In this document: positions 34,658-46,237 of the stretch, one piece after another
Position numbering within the stretch: position 1 is the stretch's first letter
How the letters are laid out: every line of letters begins with the position of its first letter
Origin: Hygrocybe punicea
Lineage: Eukaryota; Basidiomycota; Agaricomycetes; Agaricales; Hygrophoraceae
DNA length: 64,000 bases
Reading direction: 5' to 3'
NCBI GenBank assembly: GCA_963556145.1
Contig: OY744471.1
Location: 3,775,590-3,839,589, forward strand
Made by a program: the position numbers and the translations under genes
Notes under the pieces: model-generated
What the model was told of the DNA's origin: nothing
The model's input: only the letters and a program-made list of their open reading frames with translations
The model's database searches: none

Positions 34658-35739
34658 ACCTGGATCCAGCGCTGGCTGCAGGGCTTGGGTTCACCGGGAT
34701 CCAGCTATTGCTGCAGGCATGGGTTAACCCAGGTCCAGATATTGTTGCAGCACCGGGTTGACCTGGATCAAGCACTTGCTGTGGGGCTTGGGTTGAATGG
34801 GGTCCAGCTATTGCTGCAGCACTTGCTTTACTCAGGTCCAGCACTTGCTGTAGGGTAGGTTGACTGGCATCTGGCCTGTCCTGTAGCATTGCATTGATTG
34901 CAGATCCACCAATGTAGCAGGATTGGGTACATGAGGGTCCAGCTATTGCTCCAATGTTGTGTTGACATGGCCCTGCTCTTCTGCAGCATTCGGTAGACCC
35001 TGGCCCAGCTCCCACTGCAGCATTGACTTGACCAAGGTCCAGCTTTTGCTGCAATGTGGGCCCATGTCAGTGCAATGGCTTGCGCTACATCTCACTCTGC
35101 CTGCATGTATTTAATGTTGACAGCATTGACAGAGCTCACAGCAGCTCAAGCCAATATTTATTCAGAAACTGCCATATATATAAAACAATCAAAATATTTC
35201 AATCTGTACTGAACATAAATGTACCATGTAATATAATTTGAATGCACTTATTAAAAGCACAGGGAATAGCAAAATTACACAATTATTATTTTGACAATGC
35301 ACAATATCTTACTTTTACTATCAGCTATCAGCCATTACAGGAGTTACTTATTCCTAATGACAACCTATGGCAAAACCAGAAATTACCCCATTTGGAATAT
35401 TGTGCTTTTCTATTTAATATTGCTCAATTCTCTATTGGAATATATATAACCTCACTATTACTTAAAATACACACATACATTTAATGATTATTAAAATACA
35501 TAATTAAATAGTAAAGGGCAGGAGGCAGATGGGTGGGTGTGGAGTGGGAGGAAGAGTGTGGGTGTGGGAGGAAGGTGGGAGTAGGAGAAGGATAAGGAGG
35601 GAGGGGAGGAGGGAAGGGCAGGAGGGAGATGGAGACAGAGACAGAGATGGAGATGGAGACGGAGATGGAGATGGAGATGGAGATGGAGATGGAGACAGAG
35701 ACAGAGAGGGAGGAAGAGTGGGAGTAGGGGTGGGATGTA

Positions 35740-36230
35740 CATACGTCTCTCGTTCCCGTCGTCCTCATCCTCATTGTCTGCATCTCCGACGTCCTTGTCC
35801 TCGTTGTCTGCGTCTCTGCTGTCCTCGTCCTCATCATCTTTGTCTTTGTCTCTGCCATCCTTGTCCTTGTCGTCTTCGTCTGCGTCTCAGCCATCCTCGT
35901 CCCCGTCGTCCCCATCCATGTCGTTCCCGTTCCCAGTCGTTCTCGTTGTTGTTGTCATCGTTGTCATTGTCGTCGTCATCTGCAGCTCCATACCTGTCAT
36001 CGTCCTTGTCGTCCCCTGGATGGTTGTCGTCGTCCTGGATGGTTGTCGTCATCCTCCTGATGGTCGTCGTCGTCCCCGTTGTCCTGTCATCCCGTCGCTA
36101 TCCTTCTTTGTCCAGTCGTCGTCTCTGTCGTCCAGTCATCCCGTCGCTATCCTTCTCTGTCCCGTCGTCATCCCCTGGCTGGCCGTCTCTGCCCTCGTCG
36201 TCTTTGTCATTGTCATTGCCTGCCATCCTT
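35740..36230. repeat. GTC/CTC low-complexity block in element 2, left of centre
   Basis: Imperfect GTCGTC, CTCGTC and TCATCG triplets. The complementary GAC/GAG type lies at 37480-37840, continuing the inverted symmetry with lower identity. Ser-rich frames here are artefacts. Confidence 0.6.
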
Positions 36231-37201
36231 TGTTTCGGCCCTTGAGTTGGGCGTTGACGTGACGTGTGCATGTTGCGGGGCATTCCCGGCGTGGCAGTGA
36301 GAAAGTTCTACATAAAAATAACAATGTTAGTTAGCATAGTAATAGATAGTAAGTTTTGAGACTTGTACTTACCTTCTACTTGATGTTGTTGCTGTCACCA
36401 TTCTCATGGATGCATTTTGGAGTACGCAACGATTTGAACCCACACCGGAGGTTGCCGATTGCCCAAACGGGCATGAGTTGCCTTATATGTAACCAAGATC
36501 TTACTTTTCTCAGTGTAATTGCATGGAGCACAACAACCGTGTAACACATTTAAGACCATGTAGGGATAGAATTAGCCTCTAACTACATCCTCCTCAAATT
36601 TTGTATTTTATTATGGCCTACCTAGAGAGATATCCATGATTCATTAATACCTCCCTACCAATTTCAGACCCTTAAGGTGCAACATTACCAATATTGCTCT
36701 GAAAAATATGAGAATAATCGTGAAACTACTATGTAAAGTATCTATTGTATTGATAATCAGTGCCTGGCACTTGGTGGTCCTAGACATCTGTTGTAGCCAA
36801 GAAATGACAGGTTCAAAGTAAAGCAGCTAGTCTGGGTTTTGACTTCGGTTGAGGTGTGGCCCAGCCACAATGCACAATTCTGTGCATTTGCTGGCTGCAA
36901 CATAGGTCCTGGTCCACCAACAATCAGGCACTTATTTGTACCACAATGAGTACTTATTCAAGTACTTCTTAGATTAATTCCAGACTTTTAAGACAAAGTT
37001 AGATCATTAAGGGGCAAATTCTGTCATTGGCAGAGGAATGGAATAAATTGTGAATAGCTCTTTATGCAGGGCCAAATAAAATACAAAATTTGAGATGAGA
37101 GTAGGTATACTATATTTACATCTTTTGAGGATCTCACTTGGGGTATACATGCCTTGTTGTGCATGCCAGAAGATTCAAAAACTTCAGCCACACTTCCATG
37201 T

Positions 37202-37628
37202 TTGGCAACTCGAACCCGTTTGGGAAGTCAGCAACTGCTGGTTGGAGTTGAACCGACTCAACAACATGAAATGGGTGCAGAAGAGTACCCGAGGTAGGTC
37301 TTTTTGTAATTTTTTTGTGAGTTGTGTGCTAATGATTATTAATGATTGCAGCTACACCCACGACAAACACAGGCGAACACGAACCGCAACCAACACCAGC
37401 CCAGAAAACAATGCCACGGCCACCCCAGAAAACAGAACGGATGCCGATGAAAATGGCCATGGAAACGAGGCCACAAGGCTGGGTATGAGGATGCGCCAAC
37501 GACTGAGACAGATGGCCGAGACAGCCACAGCGGCAACGACAACGATGAGGGCACATACGAGCCAGAGGACGGGGACAGGGACGGAGACAGCAAGCGAGGA
37601 GATGACAGGACGATGGAGACGACGATGA
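37202..37628 (+). pseudogene. Small two-exon gene of element 2 (start lost)
   Basis: This is the homologue of 25468-25895. Exon 1 reads LATRTRLGSQQLLVGVEPT from a TTG where element 1 has ATG, and ends at a GT donor at 37294. The intron ends AG at 37351. Exon 2 reads YTHDKHRRTRTATNTSPEN and a charged, Thr/Arg/Asp-rich tail to 37628. The shared motif is ATRxRLG, with the same intron position relative to the low-complexity tail and the same orientation relative to the central palindrome. Without an ATG it is probably inactive here. Confidence 0.5.
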
Positions 37629-39829
37629 TGATCCAGCAGACGACGAGGACTGGGGGGGATGATGACGTCCACGAGGACGGTGGCGACGATGAGGGGAACG
37701 AGGGGAATGGGAACAACAGGGACTGGAACGCGGGGACAGGGATGATGGGGACGGGGATGGCAGAGACGTAGATGAAGACAAAGACGACGGGTATGAGGAT
37801 GTAGACGAAGACAACGAGGACGAGGGGAATGCAACAGGTATGTACATCCCACTCTCCTCCCTCTCCTCCTCCCTCTCCCTCTGCCTCTGCCTCTGCCTCT
37901 GCCTCTGCCTCTGCCTCTCCCGCTCCCTCTGCCTCTCCCTGCTGCCCTTCGCTCCTGCCTTCCCACCTTCCTACTTCTCCCACTCTCACTCCCACTCCCA
38001 CTCCCTCCTTACCCTTCTCCCACTCCCACCTGCCTCCACTCCCACTCCCACTCCCACCTTCCTCCCACTCCACACCTACCTTCCTCCCACACCCACACTC
38101 TTCCTCCCACTCCACACCCACCCATCTGCCTCCTGCCCTTTACTATTTAATTATGTATTTTAATAATCATTAAATGTATGTGTGTATTTTAAGTAATAGT
38201 GAGGTTATATATATTCCAATAGAGAATTGAGCAATATTAAATAGAAAAGCACAATATTCCAAATGGGGTAATTTCTGGTTTTGCCATAGGTTGTCATTAG
38301 GAATAAGTAACTCCTGTAATGGCTGATAGCTGATAGTAAAAGTAAGATATTGTGCATTGTCAAAATAATAATTGTGTAATTTTGCTATTCCCTGTGCTTT
38401 TAATAAGTGCATTCAAATTATATTACATGGTACATTTATGTTCAGTACAGATTGAAATATTTTGATTGTTTTATATATATGGCAGTTTCTGAATAAATAT
38501 TGGCTTGAGCTGCTGTGAGCTCTGTCAATGCTGTCAACATTAAATACATGCAGGCAGAGTGAGATGTAGCGCAAGCCATTGCACTGACATGGGCCCACAT
38601 TGCAGCAAAAGCTGGACCTTGGTCAAGTCAATGCTGCAGTGGGAGCTGGGCCAGGGTCTACCGAATGCTGCAGAAGAGCAGGGCCATGTCAACACAACAT
38701 TGGAGCAATAGCTGGACCCTCATGTACCCAATCCTGCTACATTGGTGGATCTGCAATCAATGCAATGCTACAGGACAGGCCAGATGCCAGTCAACCTACC
38801 CTACAGCAAGTGCTGGACCTGAGTAAAGCAAGTGCTGCAGCAATAGCTGGACCCCATTCAACCCAAGCCCCACAGCAAGTGCTCGATCCAGGTCAACCCA
38901 GTGCTGCAGCAATATCTAGACCTGGGTCAACCCAGTGCTGCAGCACGAGCTGGATCCTGGTCAACCCAAGCCCTGCAGCAAGCGCTGGATCCAGGTCAAC
39001 CCAGTGCTGCAGCAATATCTGGACCCCAGTCAACCTAAGCCTGCAGCAATAGCTGGACCCCGGTCAACCCAATCCCTGCAGCAAGCGCTGGATCTGGGTC
39101 AACCTGGTGCTGCAGCAATATCTGGACCCCGGTCAACCCAGTGCTGCAGCAATACCTGGACCCCAGCCACCCTACCCTGCAGGAACTGCTGGGCCCAGGT
39201 CAACCCAGTGCTGCAGCAACAGCTGGACCCAGGTCAACCCAAGCCTGCAGCAAGAGCTGGTCCATGGTCAACCCAGTGCTGCAGCAAGTGCTGCAGCCAG
39301 GTCAACCCACATTGCTTGAACAACTGGACCTGGGTCAACCCAACCAATCCAGAATAGCTGTCCTGGGTTAACCTACCCCATGGCAGATCTGACACCAGGT
39401 TGACCCACCCGGCCACCCTTGACCAGCAAGAGCTGCACCTGGGTCAACCTACCACCCCACATTTCCCCAACGAGAGCTGTCTTTTGGGTTAACCTACCCC
39501 CCCAGCAAGCCACTGGGCTATGTGTACCTACCTTTTACAACTATATCTGCGATTGGGTTAACCAAAACGACTGGATCTAATGATGGAGAATAGGTCGAAG
39601 TAGAATCGCTGATAGGAGCATCGAGAGCTCCTCCTTTCACAAGGCAATTTTTGTTTTTTTGTTTTTGTATAATGTTTCTATATCACATGTAAAAAAAACT
39701 GTCGCCAATAACACGAACATGAGGAAAAAATTCAAGTAAACGGCTCCGAACAAAGTATCATCATCGCCGAATATGGGCCAATCATCGCGAAGATGATCGC
39801 CATATAACTGCTACAAAGCGAAAGCCTCG

Positions 39830-42595
39830 TCAGTAGTTATCATTGCCTTCGCTGTCAGTATCGCTGTCGGAGCCATCGCGGTTTGAGTCGGGTTCTTCTT
39901 CACTGCTGTTCTCGGATTGTTGCATGTCACGAAGTCGTTTGGCGTTGATATCAAGTAGGTGATCCGGAAATTCAATCATTTTTCTGGCAAAGTAAGGGAT
40001 GACTCTAAACGCGGCCACCGGGCGATATCTCACTGAACCATCTAATTTGCATAGGATATATGCTCCACCGAAGTTTCTGGATATAATGATAAGCAGTCCT
40101 AAGTATCGGGGACACATTTTTCTGTTGAGTGCCTTCTCAATCGCAGTGTTTCGCATGAGGACTAGATCGCCCTTTTTAAAATTGAAATTCCGAATCGTTC
40201 TGAGATGGACTTTCTCGAATTGAATTGCAGCTGCTCATCGAGCTTTGTAGACTTTCGAATAGATTTTTATCATATCGCAGTCTCGTTTTTGTAACGCGAT
40301 CGCTCGCCGTGCGATCAGATCGGTGGTCAATAGGATCAAGGTAGGTGGCGGTTGGAGATATGTTGCTTTGAATATATTGAGGGGGAGCACGGGATGCGAA
40401 CCTGTCGCAGTGAAATATGGGGAGCATCCCATTCATCTTCTGACCGTTACATGCTCTGCCCAAAATACAGAATGCGCGACTTGAGACCAACAAGTTTGGT
40501 CGCCATCTGCTGCTTTGAAAAGCGACTGTCGGATGTCAAAGTGCGTTCGCTCGACTAGTCCGTTTGCGTGAGAGTTGTATCCTCTGATGCGAATGTGAGA
40601 AACTTTGTATCGCTTGGCTAGGTACTCGAGAGCTTTGACGAAGGCAGTACTGTTGTCTGTTACTATTTTGCGAAGAGATCCCCAACGGCACAGAATATCT
40701 TCGAAGATCCAGTCGCCAATCACGTTGGAATTTTCTGATCGCAACATTCAAAATTCTGGGTACTGTGAGAGCGAACATTGACCTTGGACAATATAGCGAA
40801 ATGATCGCAATGGGGGGAGATGCATGGTATCGATGTAAATTTTCGTGAAAAGGGGGGCTGGAGTCGCTACGACTGGAGGGATGAGTACTTGTTGAACCTG
40901 ACGTTGCTGGCACAGGTGACACGTCTTCATGAACCAAGTGATGTCGGCCTGCATATGCGGCCACCAAAATCGTTCTAAAATCACCGATCGCGTCGCATAC
41001 AGACCTTTGTGGCCTAAGTCGTCGTGACAGCCTTTCATAATTTGTAGGGGAGTCTCGGGGGCCACGACAAGCTTGTGAGCTCCCTGAGGATCCTTTCTCC
41101 ATAGGCGATCTTTGTTGACAAGGAATTCCGCGCAATACTTGATGAACGTCGCGTACTCGGCGTCAGTTAAGCACAATGGTCGTGTAAGGTTTGTCAACCA
41201 CTCTTGAACAGTCGTGAGGTGATCGTCATGGGTTCTAGCGACCAGCGATTGTGGTACTATATTGTACGATTCGCTTTCTTCTCCTGGTGTCGAGTCGTCG
41301 TCGCAGAGGAGTGTCGAAATTGTTGAGCGCTGCGAAGACACAGCGCATATGCCGGTGTTGATGTGATGCATGAATCCGTATAGTCGATCAATCCAATCGT
41401 CGAATTCGTCTTTGTCGTCTTGTTGTGGAGAATCGCCGTGCTGAGGCGGTCGACGCGACAACCCCTCGGGTCCATGGCTAGATCCTGCGACATGTACAAG
41501 TGTGAAATGGAATGTTAAGATCGCTACTATCCAGTGATTTATACTGGCACTGGGCATGATGTCCGGATTGTTGAGCATGCCTTTTATGTATCGCGCATCA
41601 ACTTCGACTACAAGATTGCGAACACTGACTATATAAAGTCGGAGTGCTCTTAGGGCGCGGAAGAGACCGTATATCTCCAGCTTCGGCTGGGAAAACCATG
41701 TTTCGTGGTCGTTGAGCGTAATAGAGCTGAACCGATTGTAATATCGTGTTCGCCTGTCTTCCAGGGCACATTGACAGAGATAAAACCCTACTGCAATATA
41801 CGACGTGTCGACTGCAAGAATGACTGGTGCCTCCGACGTATAGTCAATCGCTCGAAGGGCAGGAGAGTCGAGAACCGCTTTTCGGAGGTCATTCTGGGCC
41901 GCGATCTGATCGAGACCAAACTCGAAAGGCACATCTTTTCCGGTTAACTTCACTAGGTGATGTGCTCGATGCGTGAAGTTGCATATAAATATTCAACACA
42001 ATCCGACTGTTCCGAGAAATGCGCGAACGTTGGACAAGGTTTGGCATGGTCCCCATTTTTCTATTACTTCAACTTTCAAGGTCTCAGGAAGTCGTCCATC
42101 ATAGGTGCAACAATGTCCGACTACGATTATTTCTTCGATGCAAACAAAAAGCTTGAGACCAGAAAAGGTTCCTCCACAGTATTTCATTCGCTGTACGACA
42201 TGATTGAGATTCTGGAAATGTTCCCATATGAAACAAAGAATGCCACTGTTTTCGGGAATTGTCTCGTATGATCCATCATCGTGAATATATCTAGTCACGG
42301 GTCCCTTGATGGGGACATCGTCGATGTAATGAATTGTAACATCAGGAATCTCGGGTTGCAAGATGAATGTAACGTCGTCATGGAATATTGGAATGGAATT
42401 TGTCCAACCCATCGGTAGGGTAACTAGTCGCAAGGCTCCAAAAGGTGTTTGGAAAGTTGTCAGGTCTCGCGAAGACTCTGCAATCAATTGTTCATCGTAT
42501 CCAACATAGAGGTCGAGCATTGCTCCGCATGCTCAATTAGCAAATCGTTCGGCGATATGTTTGGGGATCAGCGTGACGCCAGAATGCTGGATCAT
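39830..42595 (-). pseudogene. Ty3 pol: RT (3' part), RNase H and integrase
   Basis: One reading frame runs from 42595 to the stop at 39830, broken only by TGA codons (about 42538, 41993, 40748, 40433, 40232), each where Arg fits. Landmarks are GAMLDLYVGYDEQL, LRLVTLPMGWTNSIPIFHDD and the catalytic TIHYIDDV of reverse transcriptase; then the RNase H segment SPALRAIDYTSEAPVILAVD and VEVDARYIKGML; then the integrase zinc-binding segment (HDDLGHKG ... CHLCQQRQ); then the integrase core with IVTDNSTAF and NGLVERTHF; and a C-terminal segment GGAYILCKLDGSV with an acidic tail. The RT continues upstream beyond the inserted solo LTR. It is not functional as it stands. Confidence 0.85.
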
Positions 42596-43484
42596 TGTAG
42601 AGACTCAACGTTTCTCTGAGGCCGTATCGTCGATACAACATGAATCTGGACAAACCCGATGCCTCCAGATGATTCCCATTCCAACCCGACATAACCCGAC
42701 GTGATGTGACCCGACATGACCAACGTGACCCGACGTATGCCACTTTGTGACGGCCGCTTTCGGACCAAATCCGGCAGCCTCAAACGCCTCGGAGTTCCAA
42801 TTCTAGAAGATGGATCTCATCGGAGTCAATCCCCGACTTCGGACTTACCATATTTATGCATCCCGTCGTCCTTTCGGAGATATGTAGGACAGTTTAGATC
42901 TTTTCCTTGGGTATTTGTTTTCCCCTCCATTTTCCTGTCTTTGTCACTTTCCAACCCCCCTTTCCACATCGCCATTCCAGCTTTTCTTTGTAGTTTCTAT
43001 TGGCCGAAGTAGACATGTCCAAAAGTAGCTACACACACATGTACTATAAAAACGGTCCCCGACGACCATACAAAAAGAGATACCATTAGTCCCCATTTCC
43101 CTCATAGTCAGAATCATTTTAATCACTTCAAATGCTTGTCCTCGTAGACCCTTAGATTATATAGTTCATTTCATCATCTTTATCGTTGTTCCTGTATATT
43201 TGTTCATCGTTTCTGACCTGACCCGATCCGACCCGCCGACCCGCCGTACCCGACATCGTCGGCATCGTCGGGTTCATCGTTATTTGTCCGTTTTCACTCC
43301 GTTCATTGCCGGATTCATCGTTATTTGTTCAGTTTTATGAGGCGGCTTTATTTTTACTTCTATTTCTATCTTTTACCACTACTCCAGACACTGACTTATC
43401 CACCGTCACTTCTACGCTGACACCCTCTGGTTAGGATCATTATTTCTTATATAGTTCTGAAGCCACCAAGAACCCGCATCTACA
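42596..43484 (+). mobile_element. Solo LTR, family A, copy 3, inside the RT
   Basis: An 889-bp LTR from TGTAGAGACTC to CCCGCATCTACA, similar to 8315-9108 but more diverged. Flanks are TCAT (42592-42595) and TCGT (43485-43488), a 4-bp target duplication with one transition. Removing the LTR and one repeat restores the RT reading across the site. TATAAAAACGG lies at about 43045. Confidence 0.85.
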
Positions 43485-44100
43485 TCGTAACTTTGTTCAG
43501 GGGTTTGAGACCATGTACTAATCGAAGCGATTTTCCTCCCTTTTTGAGGACCATGAACCATCACGATCGGTAGGATGAGTTCGATGGCTCATATATGCCT
43601 GCTTCGATCTTCTTTCGGATTACGCGACAAACTTCTTCATAGATGCCAGGGGGTATCGGAATATTCTTTTTGACCCAAGGCATGTGAGGGATTACTGGGA
43701 ACTCGACTGGCAGAAAGAAATCGGTGTGGAAACGTCCTCATTCTAAATTGTTCCATGCGAAACCTTCATTTTGTTTACACATAAAGTCATGCATCAAATC
43801 GCATTCAGATGGCCAAAGGAAACTATTGGAATGCACTTTATCGAGAGCGTCGCGTCATTCTATCGTATAGCGACCGGTCAGTATAAAGGGTGGGGGATTC
43901 AGGCTAAGCTGTGGCAACTTCGCTAGTGGGTCACCTTCTATTCGTCGATGTATTCGAAACTTATTCAGAAGTTCTGCTAAAACTGGTCTAATCTTTTTCG
44001 CGATGGGCTTGTATTTTCTTTTCGTGGATAGAAATATTGATGTGAAGTTGGCAATGGAAAACTTCTTCTGCAAAGTTGTATTGGACTGGTTCGTATAGTG
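43485..44100 (-). pseudogene. Ty3 RT 5' part and linker, heavily degraded
   Basis: It continues the pol frame upstream of the inserted LTR, with RLVHGLKPLNKVT beside the junction and KYKPIAKKIRPVLAELLNKF at about 44020-43960. Several stops and frame changes lie between these blocks. Confidence 0.65.
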
Positions 44101-44294
44101 GGAAACGGTTTTGGAATGATATTGAGATGTGACTACAGGAAAGTCGCAGGCTGAGATATAAACACGGGCTAGTCTAGACGAAGGAGAACTCGAGTCGGCA
44201 TGGGGGGGTGGTACACAAGTATACGCATCTATAGAGACTGAAGCAGTACTGGGGTTATAAGAAACAATGCATGCAGCTTCTCCCTGATCCGCGA

Positions 44295-45458
44295 TCAGTT
44301 CCTCGAATTGCGAAAATCCTTTTTGTTCTGCCTTGTAAGCGGGGCTTCATGACGCGGCGGTCCTGTCGCGACAGTGGGAATTTTTGCGCGCTGTCGAGAG
44401 TTCGGGTCGCATATCGTAATCGTTTGGTCCTCGTTCGCGTAGTTCTTGACGACGCTCTCGGTTAAGACGTTGAAGGGTTGTCCAAGCAGAATGTCATAGG
44501 CGGGAGACCGGATGACATGCATCTGAAGATACAGCGTTATGTTTCCGACACGACAAGGTACATTCCTCGAGAGTCCCAATGACTGGTCGATCTCGCTGTT
44601 CACGGACTGCATGTTGAGCCTTATCATTGGGTCGTATGCTAGACCAAGATCGTGGCAAATAGTTTCCGACATTGCGATAATCTACGATCCCGGGTCGACG
44701 ATGCTCTCGACTTTTTCCTGGTCGTTGACGGTCATGTAGATCGAGCGAAGTGCATGTGACTCTTTTGCGACTACGCAAAACTCATCCATATCTCCTGGAC
44801 GAAGAGTGTTGAGATATGTTTCATATGGGTCGCTTATGATGATAGGTTCGGATCGAGGATCAAGGTCGTCGAAAAGAAAATCGTTGCACAACGGTAATGG
44901 GTCATCTTCATTTATAGCTGCTACATTCATATCGCGAGTGTTCGACGTCGTCACTCGTTTGGGCATAATCTCTTCACGCATCTTTTGCCTAACCTCTGGA
45001 GAAAGTGCTAAAAGTTCCTTCGTGAGCAATACACAAGGCGTCTTTAACCATTGATCATAAACCTCGTCCACGATTTTCGAATCCTGGACCAGTGCCTTCA
45101 TGCGATACGCGGCCTCTTTGTCTTTTGCTACCTTCGTCGGCAGGGCCGCGAAGTTTCTCTCATGCGGAGGGAGATACGCAGGTTCGTGGGCTTTGGCGAA
45201 CAGATGAACCAGAGGTTCAGTTTCTTTCGCTGGCACAGGAGCCCATACTTCGGGTTCTGCGACTGGAGGCGATCGTTCGGTCAGGGGTGCAACTGGCGGG
45301 CGTTCTTCGTGGGTTGGGACAGGCCTCTTGCATCTCGGAATTTGGACACCATCGAAGACCTCTTTATTCCTCAATGCGAAAAGCTCTCGCTTGAGGACGG
45401 CGATTCGATCTTCGGATGTCAAATAGAACGTTGATACGCAGCGCACGTCCCTAAGCAC
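44295..45458 (-). pseudogene. Ty3 protease region
   Basis: A single frame from 45458 to 44295, interrupted by a TAG at about 44682 where Gln fits. The N-terminal half is a Pro/Glu-rich linker (RPVPTHEERPPVAPLTERSP). The retropepsin part has the active-site-like VESIVDPGS then IIAMSETICHDLGL, and later YDILLGQPFNVL. Pro replaces the usual Ser/Thr of the Asp-Ser/Thr-Gly triad, so catalysis is doubtful. The family order (gag, linker, protease, RT) supports the call. Confidence 0.7.
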
Positions 45459-45493
45459 GGAAACCCTCTATTGGACCTATTCTAGCCTCGGAC

Positions 45494-46237
45494 ATGCTGC
45501 GATTCACTGCGATTCACTGCGAAACATCCCGATTTATATGTATCTCCATTGCGATGCGACTGCGATATGCGCGCGATACGGGCGATAATTTGACATTACG
45601 GCGATTTTCTTCGGAGTGCTTCGGACCCCTTCGGAAACATATTTCGAGCCTCTCCGACATCATCCACGCTTATACCGTTCACCCTATTCCATTCCGATTC
45701 CGTTCCGGTTCCAGGGAAGTCTTTATGTGACATGTTTCACTTATTTCAAACAGTATAGCTCCTATCCTCTAGATATTTTGGAAATTGCTTCGCATGGTGC
45801 TATACCCTTTGTTTCAGTTCCATTTCATCCCTATTGCACCATAGTTCCGTCACGCACCATCTATTTGTCTTGCCTTCTTCACCCTGTATTGTCCTAACAA
45901 CCAACTTCGCATAAATACCCCCTATAGTTTACATACTAGAGAGACGTATTGTATACCCCCGATTCCATCTATCATATCACCTCTTTACTGCGCTGTCCAT
46001 GCGATAGCTCCGCTATGCTCTATTAAACTTTGCGTTCCTTCTATAAAGTGCTACGTATACGCCGAAAACATCGCCGACTGTTTCGCACACGCCGCGCACA
46101 TCGCACACATCGCGCACATCGGAAACAACATCGCCACTATCCAGAGCACCTCTGAGTATTTTTATTAACCTTTTGGATTGAGATTGAACCCCTCAGAATT
46201 TGTACAGCACTGTGGTAGAGTTGGTATTTGATTCTGT
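45494..46237. other. Spacer between gag and protease frames
   Basis: Non-coding in both directions as far as can be seen; pyrimidine-rich, with CGCACATCG repeats near 46085-46125. Confidence 0.45.

Larger units (their letters stand above)
32424..39581. mobile_element. Long-inverted-repeat element 2 (7.2 kb)
   Basis: Inverted arms extend from 32427 to about 35745 and from 39579 back to about 37840, starting with AGA(C/T)CCAGT(T/C)GTTTTGG. They consist of degenerate repeats of GGTTGACC, CTGCAGCA and TCCAGC words, then AT-rich DNA (about 35080-35510 and 38140-38600) and purine-skewed DNA. It is flanked by direct GATGGAGA (32416-32423 and 39582-39589), an 8-bp target duplication inside zinc-cluster gene B. 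The left arm carries a hAT-like insertion (33326-34657). The centre holds a diverged palindrome and a small two-exon gene like those of element 1. No transposase is seen. Confidence 0.75.

Noticed and set aside
35529..36262. Ser-rich 238-codon frame in element 2
   Set aside because: Translation of GTC/CTC low-complexity sequence mirrored in the other arm.
40536..41135. 199-codon minus frame overlapping integrase
   Set aside because: Out of phase with the recognisable RNase H/integrase frame.
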